Translations under genes and position numbers: made by a program
The notes under the pieces: model-generated
Told to the model about the DNA's origin: nothing
The model's database searches: none
The model's input: only the letters and a program-made list of their open reading frames with translations
Assembly: GCA_902767465.1 (NCBI GenBank)
Contig: CACXHM010000048.1
Coordinates: 1-30,921 of the forward strand
Origin: an uncultured Bacteroidia bacterium
GTDB taxonomy: Bacteria; Bacteroidota; Bacteroidia; Bacteroidales; UBA932
Direction: 5' to 3'
DNA length: 30,921 nt
Part shown: positions 1 through 8,227 of the stretch, one piece after another
Position numbering within the stretch: the stretch's first letter is position 1
Layout of the letters: each line of letters starts with the position of its first letter

Positions 1-354
1 AATTATATCCTCAATATAGGCACGGCTAAATCCATTACCATGAAGAAGAACCTCCTGTGGAAGAACAAAGCCGCGAGCCTCGGTTTCAACTGGATAAAGA
101 TTTCAGGAGTCACAGCTGCAGAAGCCGCTGCGGCCCGCGATGCCGGCACGATGACCATTGACGTTGCCGACAACAAACTGACCGGCTGGCCCCTGTATGC
201 GAGCGATGCAGCTGTTATTGCCGCAGGCAACGGTGCCGGCCAAGGCGGGTACTATCCCAACGATGCCGCCTGGCCGTTTGAGAGCGAAACGCCTGTGGGG
301 GACGGCAACTTCAAAGTTATAGCAGCCCTCGAGGGCTATGGTGCAACCCGTTAG
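1..354 (+). CDS. C-terminal fragment of an unrecognised, probably exported protein
   Basis: The frame is open from the first base of the window and closes at a TAG at 352-354, so 117 C-terminal residues are visible. The ATG at 40 is in frame but is probably internal, because the upstream codons also read as plausible protein. The fragment is rich in Ala, Gly and Asn, has several aromatic residues in beta-like stretches and no membrane segment. I do not recognise a family. The position directly before a lipoprotein glycosidase in a tightly packed glycan cluster would suit a surface glycan-binding or SusD/SusE-type protein, but no motif proves this. The stop is 13 bases before the next start, so it is probably co-transcribed with the genes that follow. 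Confidence 0.6.
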   Translation, partial: NYILNIGTAKSITMKKNLLWKNKAASLGFNWIKISGVTAAEAAAARDAGTMTIDVADNKLTGWPLYASDAAVIAAGNGAGQGGYYPNDAAWPFESETPVGDGNFKVIAALEGYGATR

Positions 355-367
355 ACTTTGCCGAAAA

Positions 368-1537
368 ATGAAGAAACTGCATATCGTCCTTTTTGCACTG
401 ATCCTCTTCGCCTTCTCCGCGTGCGGACCGAAGGCTGGAAACGATTATATTGTTGCAGCTTATGTGTGGCCTTCCTGCCACGATGATTCTCTCGGACGTG
501 CACTCCTCTGGCCCGACGGCCGCGGGGAATGGGAAATCATAGAAAGGGGCACCCCTATGTTTGAAGGTCACTACCAGCCCCGGCAGCCGCTTTGGGGGCA
601 GCTTCCAGACGACGACCCGCAAGTGGTGGAGCGTTGGATACAGACTGCCCTAAAATACGGGGTGAATACCTTTATCTACGACTGGTACTGGTTCCATCAT
701 TATCCTTTCCTGGAGGGTGCGTTGGATAACGGTTTCCTGAAGGCTCCGTCCAACAGGAAGATGAATTTCTTCATCATGTATGCCAACCATGAAGTCACCA
801 ATTATTGGAATCCTTATATCAATTCCGACAAAGAGACCCTTACAATGGATCCCCGCATCGACTGGGACCAGTGGAAAATCATAGTGGACAGGGTCATCAC
901 CCAGTATTTCCATCTTCCTAACTATCTGAAATTCGACGGCAAGCCTGTTTTCGGCCTTTACGATCCGCAGATGTTCGTGGAATCCTTCTCCACACTCGAG
1001 GAGGCGGGAAAAGCGATGGATTATTTCCGGGACGAGGTGCGCAAAGCAGGCTTCAAGGGCCTCTATGTCACCCAGCATTCCGGGATGTTCAAAGTGCCCA
1101 ACACCTGGTGGGAAAACCGGACGCAGACAAATGCCGATGCGCTGGGTCTGGATGCATACGCGTTCTACAATATGGCAAGCCGCGACGAGGATTACATGGA
1201 ATACTCCCGCCGCGGTGTAGAATGGCGCGACCTGTGGGAGAAACGGTTCAGCGACCGTCCAATATTTCCAACCGCTTCGATAGGCTGGGACAACCAGCCG
1301 CGGTATCCGGGTGAAGATGTTGTAATTTGTCGTTATAACAATACTCCTGAGGCATTTGCGGCATCGGTGCAGTCTGCAAAAGAATATGCCGACGCCCATG
1401 CGGCCACTCAACCGAAAATGATCTTGCTGAATGCCTGGAACGAGTGGGTGGAAGGTTCTTATCTGCTGCCGGACAGACTGTACGGCTATCAATATCTGGA
1501 GGCCGTACGTGATGTTCTTGAGGGAAAATACGAATAA
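368..1537 (+). CDS. GH99-like / WbsX-family glycoside hydrolase lipoprotein
   Basis: This 389-aa protein is a predicted lipoprotein: residues 1-18 form a hydrophobic signal ending in FSAC, with Cys19 as the lipidation site. An in-frame ATG 30 bases upstream would put charged residues before the signal, so I chose 368. The mature part matches the WbsX / GH99-like fold: a YVWPSCHDD-type opening, an FIYDWYWF strand near residue 100, and the family signature WNEWVEGSYLLPD at about 357-369 followed by GYQYLEAV. In the family the acidic residues of WNEW-x-E lie in the barrel active site. Relatives are endo-acting or uncharacterised glycosidases, often in polysaccharide utilisation loci. Substrate is unknown. 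Eight bases separate it from the AraC gene. A scrap of a paralogous C-terminus occurs at 9702-9785. Confidence 0.85.
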   Translation: MKKLHIVLFALILFAFSACGPKAGNDYIVAAYVWPSCHDDSLGRALLWPDGRGEWEIIERGTPMFEGHYQPRQPLWGQLPDDDPQVVERWIQTALKYGVNTFIYDWYWFHHYPFLEGALDNGFLKAPSNRKMNFFIMYANHEVTNYWNPYINSDKETLTMDPRIDWDQWKIIVDRVITQYFHLPNYLKFDGKPVFGLYDPQMFVESFSTLEEAGKAMDYFRDEVRKAGFKGLYVTQHSGMFKVPNTWWENRTQTNADALGLDAYAFYNMASRDEDYMEYSRRGVEWRDLWEKRFSDRPIFPTASIGWDNQPRYPGEDVVICRYNNTPEAFAASVQSAKEYADAHAATQPKMILLNAWNEWVEGSYLLPDRLYGYQYLEAVRDVLEGKYE

Positions 1538-1545
1538 AAACAGTC

Positions 1546-2445
1546 ATGACTTTACAACCAGAATGGCGATTCCCGGCAACGAACCCCACTGATTTCAAGT
1601 GGGGAATCGTTGCTTATTCGTTCGGCAGCCAAAGTATCGGCCCCGGGGATGAATATCCTCCGCGAACCAGTTTCGCCAGTTATATTTTTCACCCGGACAA
1701 GGGAAGGGTAATAGATGAGTACCAGCTGGTGTATATCACTAAAGGAAGCGGATTCTTTACAAGTGAGAGCCTGGAGGGCAGGAGCGTGAAGATAAAGGCC
1801 GGGGATGGCTTCCTGCTGTTTCCGGGAGAGTGGCATACTTATAAGCCGGATCTGGAAACGGGATGGGACGAATACTGGATACATTTCGTCGGAAACATAG
1901 CCGATATGTGGACCCGGGAGGGACTTCTGGATAAAAGCGATCCCGTGCTGCATATAGGCATCAAAGAAGAAATACTGAACTTGTACCGTTCGGGGGAAAG
2001 GATAATGAAAAAGCAGGCGGCGGGCTACCAGCAGGCCATGTGCGGCATATGCGCAAACATTATCTGCTCGGCGGTTTATTACCACCGCAACAACCTGCCC
2101 GAGAATTCCCGTATTTCGGAGGTTGTGGACCATGTCAGGGTGTCCATTGGAACTCATCTTCAGGATATCAAGGCTCCCGACGTGGCAGAAGACCTGGATT
2201 TCAGTTATTCTAAATTCCGCAAAGAATTCAAGAACTATACCGGCATGCCTCCGGGGGCATACATCCGCAATATCCGTATCTCACAGGCAAAGGAACTGCT
2301 CACCAATACCGATATGAGCATAAAAGAGATCGCTTTCGAATGCGGATTCGGAAATGCTGATTATTTTTGTGTGGCGTTTCGAAAAAACGTGGGTATGAGC
2401 GCTACGGAGTATAGAAAAAGAACCAGATACAATCTATGGGAATAA
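1546..2445 (+). CDS. AraC-family transcriptional regulator
   Basis: This is a 299-aa cytoplasmic protein. The N-terminal half looks like an AraC-type cupin sensor, with a YITKGSGFF strand and the GDGFLLFPGEWHTYKP segment (about residues 85-102) typical of sugar-sensing members. The C-terminal ~100 residues hold two helix-turn-helix units: the first around DVAEDLDFSYSKFRKEFKNY, the second in the canonical SIKEIAFECGFGNADYF stretch followed by FRKNVGMSATEYRK. It sits inside the + strand glycan cluster and its last 10 bases overlap the next gene, so it most likely controls this cluster in response to a released sugar. Ligand and binding site cannot be read from the sequence. Confidence 0.93.
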   Translation: MTLQPEWRFPATNPTDFKWGIVAYSFGSQSIGPGDEYPPRTSFASYIFHPDKGRVIDEYQLVYITKGSGFFTSESLEGRSVKIKAGDGFLLFPGEWHTYKPDLETGWDEYWIHFVGNIADMWTREGLLDKSDPVLHIGIKEEILNLYRSGERIMKKQAAGYQQAMCGICANIICSAVYYHRNNLPENSRISEVVDHVRVSIGTHLQDIKAPDVAEDLDFSYSKFRKEFKNYTGMPPGAYIRNIRISQAKELLTNTDMSIKEIAFECGFGNADYFCVAFRKNVGMSATEYRKRTRYNLWE

Positions 2446-3437
2446 GATTTGGATTATTATCATTTTTCATGCTTGTTTGTCCTGCTGTATACGGCCAGGT
2501 CAAGACGATAGGAATAATAGGGCTCGACACCTCTCACTCTACGGCCTTTACCGAGTTGCTCAATTCGGACTCGGATGATCCCGCTGCAAGGGAGTTCGAG
2601 GTGGTTGCGGCGTATCCGTATGGCTCGAAGGTCATAGAATCGAGTTATAAGCGGATACCTGCCTATACCGAAGCCGTGCAGAAATATGGAGTTGAAATAG
2701 TGGGATCGGTTGCCGAACTGTGCGCCAAGGTGGATTATGTCCTTCTTGAAACAAACGACGGCCATCCCCATCCGGAGCAGGCTCTGGAGGTTTTCAAGGC
2801 AGGAAAGACATGCTTCATCGACAAGCCGGTGGGGGCCACTCTCGGCGAGACATTGGCGATTTATGAAATGGCCGCCCGCTACGGTGTTCCGGTGTTTTCT
2901 TCCAGCGCCCTGCGCTTCTCCCCGAAGAATGTAGAACTACGCTCCGGGGTTTATGGTGTAATACTCGGTGCCGACTGTTATTCTCCTCATAAGCCGGAAC
3001 CCACCCATCCGGATTTCGGGTTCTACGGGATTCACGGGGTGGAAACCCTTTATACCCTTATGGGGACCGGTTGCAAGACAGTTACGCGCCTTTCGGGCGA
3101 GACGGGAGATGTGGTAACAGGGCTTTGGGGTGACGGCAGGGTTGGGACTTTCCGTGCCGTTGTCAGCGGACCTTCTGTTTATGGCGGCACTGCCATCACG
3201 GGCAAAGGAGCGGTTCCTGCCGGAGGATATGCCGGATATAAGGTCCTGCTCGACGAGATTCTCGAATTTTTCAAGACCGGAGTCCCCCCGGTGAGCAGCG
3301 AAGAAACCATCGAGATATACGCCTTCATGAAGGCCTCAAACATGAGTCGGGATGCCGGTGGCAGGCCTGTTACCATACAGGCGGCAATGAAAGAAGGCAG
3401 GAAGGATGCACGGAAACTATTGAAAGCATTGAAATGA
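2436..3437 (+). CDS. Exported Gfo/Idh/MocA-like oxidoreductase, divergent
   Basis: This 333-aa protein has a signal peptide (about residues 1-20, ending AVYG) and a Rossmann-type start VKTIGIIGLDTSHSTAF. The usual GxGxxG loop is replaced by GLDTSH. The family's E-K-P cofactor/catalytic motif appears as DKP at 129-131, after an HPHPEQALEVFKAGK helix, as in Gfo/Idh/MocA enzymes. Such enzymes oxidise or reduce sugar hydroxyls with tightly bound NAD(P). Here the signal peptide places it in the periplasm. It starts within the end of the AraC gene and overlaps the next gene by 4 bases (ATGA), indicating translational coupling. Substrate is unknown; the altered glycine loop leaves cofactor binding uncertain. 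Confidence 0.8.
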   Translation: MGIRFGLLSFFMLVCPAVYGQVKTIGIIGLDTSHSTAFTELLNSDSDDPAAREFEVVAAYPYGSKVIESSYKRIPAYTEAVQKYGVEIVGSVAELCAKVDYVLLETNDGHPHPEQALEVFKAGKTCFIDKPVGATLGETLAIYEMAARYGVPVFSSSALRFSPKNVELRSGVYGVILGADCYSPHKPEPTHPDFGFYGIHGVETLYTLMGTGCKTVTRLSGETGDVVTGLWGDGRVGTFRAVVSGPSVYGGTAITGKGAVPAGGYAGYKVLLDEILEFFKTGVPPVSSEETIEIYAFMKASNMSRDAGGRPVTIQAAMKEGRKDARKLLKALK

Positions 3438-4609
3438 ATCTCCGTCTCCCGGTGGCTTTTTTACTATGTCTCTGCGGGTGTTCTCATCCGGAGATGGAGA
3501 TGTATTTTGTGGATCCGGGGCATTTCCACGCATCGCTTGTACTGAGGGAACCGCTGGAAGGCGTCTCTGGGAATGTAAAGGTGTATGCTCCGGAAGGACC
3601 GGAGCTTGAATCGTTTCTGGAAGCTGTCGGAAGGTATAATGACCGGAAGCCGAACCCTGCGGATTGGAAACCGGACATCCATATCGATGAGAATCTTCCG
3701 AAGTGCCCCCGTCGCGGAAAAGGGATAGTCGTGCTTGCAGGAAAGAATTCCCGTAAGACCGAAAGGATTCTGGATGCCATTACCAAAGGTTACAACGTGT
3801 TGTCCGACAAGCCTTTGGCTATTAATTCGGATGATTTCCCGCTTCTTGAAAAGGCGTATTGCCTTGCCCGAAAAAAGGGTCTGGTGATACTGGAACTCAT
3901 GACTGAACGCAAGGATGAACTTAATATCCGCACCCGTGAGGTCTTTAGGGACAGGACTCTTACCGGCGGCTCGCCCGATTCCCCTTGCATCGAAATGGAG
4001 AGTGTACATCATTTTTATAAGGAAGTCGATGGCGTTCCGCTGAGGCGCCCTGCCTGGTACTATGATGTGAAGGAGCAGGGAGAGGGGATAGCCGATGTTA
4101 CGACTCATCTTGTGGACCTGATTTTATGGCAGTGTTTCCCCGATGAGGCGATATCGCCGGAGGATGTGGAACTTGTAAGTGCTTCGCATTACCCGACCAC
4201 AATCACTCCGGGCCAGTTTTTCCGCTCCACCGGCGAAAACGCGGCCGGGCCGTTGCAGGTGTATTCCAACGGCACGCTTACTTTCAGAATCAGGGACATC
4301 TATGCACGGATCTCCGTACGTTGGGATTTTGAAGGCGGCCCGGATACGTTCCAGGCCTGGTATCATTGTGCCGGTGGCGACGTGGCCGTTCTGCAGAACG
4401 AAACTACCGGATACTCGAAAAAGCTTTTCGATTCCGGCAGCGACATCACTCCGGTCCGCACCCTTTCTCATGAAGATCACTTCTCGCTGGTGGCTCGGGA
4501 TTTCCTTGCTTATGTGCGCGGTGAAAAAATGCCGGAATGGGAAGCTCCCAATACGCTCTCGAAGTATTGTCTGCTGACAAAAGCTGTTGAAATGGCGTCA
4601 CGCGAATGA
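3434..4609 (+). CDS. Lipoprotein oxidoreductase-like protein (Gfo/Idh/MocA with oxidoreductase C-terminal domain)
   Basis: This 391-aa predicted lipoprotein has signal residues 1-15 and an LCGC lipobox with Cys16. The N-terminal part is a degraded Rossmann domain: the family's glycine-rich loop is absent (PGHFHASLVL stands in its place), but a strand IVVLAGKN, a TERILDAITKGYNVLSDKP helix-strand and the DKP motif (125-127) keep the Gfo/Idh/MocA pattern. The C-terminal half, with HHFYKEVDG, RRPAWYYDVKEQGEG and DVTTHLVDLILW, resembles the oxidoreductase C-terminal domain found in Bacteroidota members. The start overlaps the upstream stop (ATGA) and the end overlaps the ApbE-like gene in the same way. 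It may form a pair with the preceding oxidoreductase. Whether it binds NAD at all is open. Confidence 0.75.
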   Translation: MNLRLPVAFLLCLCGCSHPEMEMYFVDPGHFHASLVLREPLEGVSGNVKVYAPEGPELESFLEAVGRYNDRKPNPADWKPDIHIDENLPKCPRRGKGIVVLAGKNSRKTERILDAITKGYNVLSDKPLAINSDDFPLLEKAYCLARKKGLVILELMTERKDELNIRTREVFRDRTLTGGSPDSPCIEMESVHHFYKEVDGVPLRRPAWYYDVKEQGEGIADVTTHLVDLILWQCFPDEAISPEDVELVSASHYPTTITPGQFFRSTGENAAGPLQVYSNGTLTFRIRDIYARISVRWDFEGGPDTFQAWYHCAGGDVAVLQNETTGYSKKLFDSGSDITPVRTLSHEDHFSLVARDFLAYVRGEKMPEWEAPNTLSKYCLLTKAVEMASRE

Positions 4610-5346
4610 GAAGTGAGTTTTCATATTCGCAGGAAGGCCGCTTCGTACATGGCCACATCGAACGGGTTATGGGGACTCGTTTCGATATGGTTATTCCGGA
4701 TATAGCCGAATCTGCCGCCAGGATGATCTGGGACGAAATGTGTTCATGGCTGGAGCATTCGGATGCGCTTCTGGACAGGTTTAATGCCGACAGCGAAGTG
4801 GCAAGGCTGAATGCCGGGCAGCTGGATTCCACGTCGGAGCATCTGTCGGAATGGATCGAAATGGGGGAAGGTTATTCCCCCCGGACCTTGGGGCTCTTTT
4901 CCGTAAAAACCGGCGGGCAGCTGGATTTCGGGGGTCTCGCCAAAGGCGTCGCGGTCCGTCATGCGAAAGAGCTTTTGCAGTCAAGGGGGGTCCTTAACGC
5001 GTTCGTGGACTTCGGTGGCAGCAGTATATTTGGGTTGGGGCATCATCCCTATGGCCCCGAGTGGAAGGTGAACTTGATGGATCCTTTTGGCGGCGGGGTA
5101 CTCAAGGATCTGGGCCTGCGGGATATGGCTATGTCGACATCCGGCAACACTCCCGGGTATATCGGGCATATAGTCAACCCCCTTACCGGGGAGAAATGCC
5201 TCAGCCGCAGGCTGGTTTGCGTTTTGGCGGATGATCCGGTCGATGCCGAAGTTTTGAGCACTGCGTTCATGATTGCATCGCCAGAGCAAAAGAACAAACT
5301 GTCGGATAGCTTTTCTTCAGTAAAAGTTTGTATATTTGATTTATGA
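4606..5346 (+). CDS. ApbE-like FAD:protein FMN transferase, short form without signal peptide
   Basis: ApbE enzymes split FAD and attach FMN to Ser/Thr of target flavoproteins, usually in the periplasm. Visible family features in this 246-aa protein are MGTRFDMVI (22-30), the FAD/Mg site LDFGGLAKG (106-114) followed by FVDFGGSSIFGLG, the AMSTSGNTPGYIGHIVNPLTG segment (about 175-195), and the metal-binding Asp213/Thr219 in DAEVLSTAF. It is about 80-100 residues shorter than typical members. It has no signal peptide or lipobox, and the usual segment between the first motif and LDFG is compressed. It overlaps both neighbours by 4 bases. No classical FMN-acceptor motif protein (RnfG/NqrC type) is seen in the window, so its target is unknown; it could modify or assist a cluster oxidoreductase. 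Confidence 0.82.
   Translation: MRSEFSYSQEGRFVHGHIERVMGTRFDMVIPDIAESAARMIWDEMCSWLEHSDALLDRFNADSEVARLNAGQLDSTSEHLSEWIEMGEGYSPRTLGLFSVKTGGQLDFGGLAKGVAVRHAKELLQSRGVLNAFVDFGGSSIFGLGHHPYGPEWKVNLMDPFGGGVLKDLGLRDMAMSTSGNTPGYIGHIVNPLTGEKCLSRRLVCVLADDPVDAEVLSTAFMIASPEQKNKLSDSFSSVKVCIFDL
5331..5338 (+). promoter_or_regulatory. Possible Bacteroidota -7 box inside the apbE-like 3' end
   Basis: TATATTTG matches the Bacteroidota -7 consensus TAnnTTTG. It lies four bases before the ATG of the next Gfo/Idh/MocA gene (5343). No good TTTG is seen about 19 bases upstream. If used, the transcript would have almost no leader. The match is short and may be chance. Confidence 0.35.
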
Positions 5347-6656
5347 AAGAATCGGTTGATTTAAGCAAGAGGATGTTCCTCAAGACCCTTGGAAGCATCG
5401 GCGGAGGAATCGCCCTGTTTTCCACCATGCCGTGGCTCAAGTCATGCACTCCCGAAAAATTGGCCGAAATTGGTGCTGACAAGGCGCGCGTAGCTCTCAT
5501 CGGCTGCGGATCCCGGGGACAGTATCATCTTACGATGCTGCGCGGAATCCCGCACGCGCAGGTCGTCGCCCTTTGCGACCCATATAAAACCAACCTGCGA
5601 GCCGCATCTGCCATGGTTCCTGGTGCAAAACTTTTCGATGATTATCGCAAGCTCTTGGAACATAAAGATATAGATGGGGTTATCATTGCTACGCCTCTGG
5701 GCTCCCATGCCCCGATAACGCTCGATGCCCTGTCTTCGGGAAAGCATGTCTTTTGCGAGAAAGCCATGGCCCTCACTATGGAGCAGTGCAAAGCCGTTTA
5801 CGACGCCTATACCCATACTGACCGCGTCCTTTATTTCTGCATGCAGAGAATGTATGATCCCAAGTATATAGAGGGCGTAAAAAAGATACGGGAAGGCCTC
5901 GTGGGCGAGGTTGTGGGTATGCGTTGCCACTGGTTCCGCAATGCCGACTGGCGCCGTCCGGTGCCTGATCCTTCATTGGAAAGGAGTATCAACTGGCGGC
6001 TTTACAAGGAGCATTCGGCGGGCCTTATGACCGAACTTGCCTGCCACCAGCTGGAAGTCTGTAACTGGACTATCGATAAGATGCCTTCGGAAATCATGGG
6101 CCTGGGCGATATCGTGTATTGGAAGGACGGGCGCGAAGTATACGACAGCGTCAACGTTACCTACCGCTATTCCGACGGCCGCAAGATCTGCTACGAATCG
6201 CTGATATCCAACAAATACAACGGAATGGAGGACCAGATCCTGGGTAAAAAAGGCACCGTGGACCTGACCCGCGGCGTGTACTATCTGGAGGAAGACAATG
6301 AGTTTTCCGGAATACGTCAGCTCCTTGCACAGCTGCGCGACAAGACATTTGCCACTATTCCGGCTGCCGGACCTTCGTGGAGGCCCGAACTTCGCAACCC
6401 TTACTTGCCGCATCCAATCGTGACAGGCCCTGTCAGCGTCAATGCCGGTCAGAGCATGGTGGCTGCGGAAAACGACGGCTCAGACCTGATACTCTCCGCT
6501 TTCTGCCAGTCCTGCATAACGGGCGAAAAGGCCGAACGTGTGGTTGAGGAGGCCTATTGCGCCACTCTTCTGTGTCTGCTCGCCAATATGGCCATGGAGG
6601 AGAAGAGACTTATTCATTTCCCGGACGAATACAAGATCCCTTACATGAAGTTCTGA
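5343..6656 (+). CDS. Tat-type exported Gfo/Idh/MocA oxidoreductase
   Basis: This 437-aa protein begins with a Tat-like signal, SKRMFLK (residues 8-14), in which the twin arginine is Lys-Arg, followed by a hydrophobic GSIGGGIALFST stretch. The Rossmann domain has VALIGCGSRG (GxGxxG at 54-59), an acidic strand end LCDP, and the catalytic motif as EKA (139-141) in CEKAMALT. The C-terminal domain carries CHWFRNADWRRPVPDP and a TELACHQLEVCNW helix typical of the family. Members oxidise sugars or glycosides with non-exchanging NAD; Tat export would move the protein folded with cofactor loaded. The start lies just before the ApbE-like stop and its own stop overlaps the next start (TGATG). Substrate not determined. 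Confidence 0.9.
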   Translation: MKESVDLSKRMFLKTLGSIGGGIALFSTMPWLKSCTPEKLAEIGADKARVALIGCGSRGQYHLTMLRGIPHAQVVALCDPYKTNLRAASAMVPGAKLFDDYRKLLEHKDIDGVIIATPLGSHAPITLDALSSGKHVFCEKAMALTMEQCKAVYDAYTHTDRVLYFCMQRMYDPKYIEGVKKIREGLVGEVVGMRCHWFRNADWRRPVPDPSLERSINWRLYKEHSAGLMTELACHQLEVCNWTIDKMPSEIMGLGDIVYWKDGREVYDSVNVTYRYSDGRKICYESLISNKYNGMEDQILGKKGTVDLTRGVYYLEEDNEFSGIRQLLAQLRDKTFATIPAAGPSWRPELRNPYLPHPIVTGPVSVNAGQSMVAAENDGSDLILSAFCQSCITGEKAERVVEEAYCATLLCLLANMAMEEKRLIHFPDEYKIPYMKF

Positions 6657-6883
6657 TGAAAGACATTGTGATAAGAAAAAAACACCTGCTGTCGGCACTG
6701 TGGCTTTTTGTCGCATGCTTCGTGCTTGCTGAGGGTATCAATGCCGGAGCCATAGTCGCATACCACAGGCCGTGGACGGAACTGTTTTCGCAGCTGGGGT
6801 ATGTGCTGTGTATAGCTTTGGCTCTTTGGCTTGCAGTTGTGTTGCTGTGGGATATATTATTGATAATCAAGAAAATGCTGTAA
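6656..6883 (+). CDS. Small two-helix membrane protein, unknown function
   Basis: This 75-aa protein has two predicted membrane helices, roughly residues 9-32 (HLLSALWLFVACFVLA start) and 41-70 (LGYVLCIALALWLAVVLLW). They are joined by a short loop with AYHRPWTEL, and the tail is basic. The start is set by the ATG overlapping the upstream stop; an in-frame extension to 6557 would only shadow the upstream gene. I do not recognise the family. It sits between two Tat-exported Gfo/Idh/MocA genes with overlap or 1-base spacing, so it is translationally coupled to them. It could be a membrane anchor or an electron-transfer partner for the exported dehydrogenases, but no haem- or quinone-binding motif is clear. 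Confidence 0.75.
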   Translation: MKDIVIRKKHLLSALWLFVACFVLAEGINAGAIVAYHRPWTELFSQLGYVLCIALALWLAVVLLWDILLIIKKML

Positions 6884-6884
6884 T

Positions 6885-8222
6885 ATGACATCAAGAAGAG
6901 ACTTCATAAGACAGGCGGCGATGGGAGCGGCGGCGATGTCGCTGGGATTACCCGTGATTTCCGATGCCAGGGGACGGAAAGTAACCGGAGCCAACGATAC
7001 CATCAGGATTGGAGTTGCCGGTGTGAACTCCCGCGGGCTGGCTCTCGCCTCTACCTATGCGAAGATGCCCCTATGCGAAGTTACCGTGCTTTGCGACTGT
7101 GATTCGGTGGCCCTGGACCGTTGCGCCGAACAGGTTTTCAAGCAGACCGGCAGGCGCCCTCAAACATTTAAGGATATACGCAAAATGCTTGAATCCAGGG
7201 ATTTCGACGCGCTTGTGATCGCCATGCCCGACCACTGGCATGCGAAGGCTGCCATCATGGGCCTGCAGGCCGGCAAGCATGTCTATCTGGAAAAACCTAC
7301 CAGTTATTGCCCGTCGGAGAACGAGGCTCTCCTTGCCGCGGCTGCAAAGCATCCGCGGCTTGTGGTTACCGCCGGTAACCAGCGGCGGTCCTGGCCCAAC
7401 ATCATCGAGGCGATCGACGAGGTGCGAAACGGTGCAATAGGCAGGGTGCGTTATGCAAAAAGCTGGTACTCGGCGAACCGTCCTTCGATTGGAAGGGGAA
7501 AGGTCGTGCCTGTTCCTGATACCCTTGACTGGGACCTGTGGCAGGGACCAGCTCCCAGGGTCGGTGAGTTCCACGACAATTACATTCACTACAACTGGCA
7601 CTGGTTCTATCGTTGGGGTACGGGCGAAGCGCTCAACAACGGAACACATTTCGTGGATATTCTGAGATGGGGGCTTGGCGAGGCTTATCCAACGCTGGTC
7701 ACTTCGGTTGGCGGACGCTTCCGTTATCACGATGACTGGCAGTTCCCCGATACCCAGCTTATCACATATCAGTTCGGCGAAAACGCGGCCGGTTCGTGGG
7801 AAGGGCGCAGTTGCAACAGCACTCCTGCCGACGGATTCGGCGTCGGCGTCGCCTTTTACGGCGAAAACGGAACGCTGACACTCGGAGGGGGCAACGAGTA
7901 TAAGATCTTGGACATGAAGGGGAACGTGATAAGGCACCGCAAGTCCGAACTCGCATTCGAGGCGGGAAACCTTATCAATCCTTCCGAGAGGCTGGATATG
8001 ATTCATTTTGAAAACTGGTTCAGTGCGATCCGCAGCGGCGCCGCCCTAAATTCCACCCTGAAGGACGCCTGCATCAGCACGCAGCTCGTCCAGCTCGGCA
8101 ACATCGCCCAGCGCACAGGCGGCAGTCTTGCGGTCGATCCCTCCTCCGGGCACATCCTGAATGCATCCGAAGAGGCTGAAGCCTTGTTTACTAGAGAGTA
8201 TGAACCCGGGTGGGAAGTATAG
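6885..8222 (+). CDS. Tat-exported Gfo/Idh/MocA oxidoreductase
   Basis: This 445-aa protein has a canonical twin-arginine signal, SRRDFIR (residues 3-9), followed by an Ala-rich hydrophobic stretch. The Rossmann loop is GVAGVNSRG (43-51), and the EKP motif is at 136-138 in VYLEKPTSY. The substrate domain contains AGNQRRSWP, a W-rich FHDNYIHYNWHWFYRWGTGEALNNGTH segment (about residues 227-254) and HFVDILRWGLG. This is the arrangement of exported Bacteroidota Gfo/Idh/MocA enzymes acting on sugars or glycosides with pre-bound NAD(H). It starts one base after the small membrane gene and ends six bases before the GH20 start. The substrate is unknown; the neighbouring hexosaminidase and GH109 genes make amino-sugar glycans plausible. 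Confidence 0.92.
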   Translation: MTSRRDFIRQAAMGAAAMSLGLPVISDARGRKVTGANDTIRIGVAGVNSRGLALASTYAKMPLCEVTVLCDCDSVALDRCAEQVFKQTGRRPQTFKDIRKMLESRDFDALVIAMPDHWHAKAAIMGLQAGKHVYLEKPTSYCPSENEALLAAAAKHPRLVVTAGNQRRSWPNIIEAIDEVRNGAIGRVRYAKSWYSANRPSIGRGKVVPVPDTLDWDLWQGPAPRVGEFHDNYIHYNWHWFYRWGTGEALNNGTHFVDILRWGLGEAYPTLVTSVGGRFRYHDDWQFPDTQLITYQFGENAAGSWEGRSCNSTPADGFGVGVAFYGENGTLTLGGGNEYKILDMKGNVIRHRKSELAFEAGNLINPSERLDMIHFENWFSAIRSGAALNSTLKDACISTQLVQLGNIAQRTGGSLAVDPSSGHILNASEEAEALFTREYEPGWEV

Positions 8223-8227
8223 TTGAC

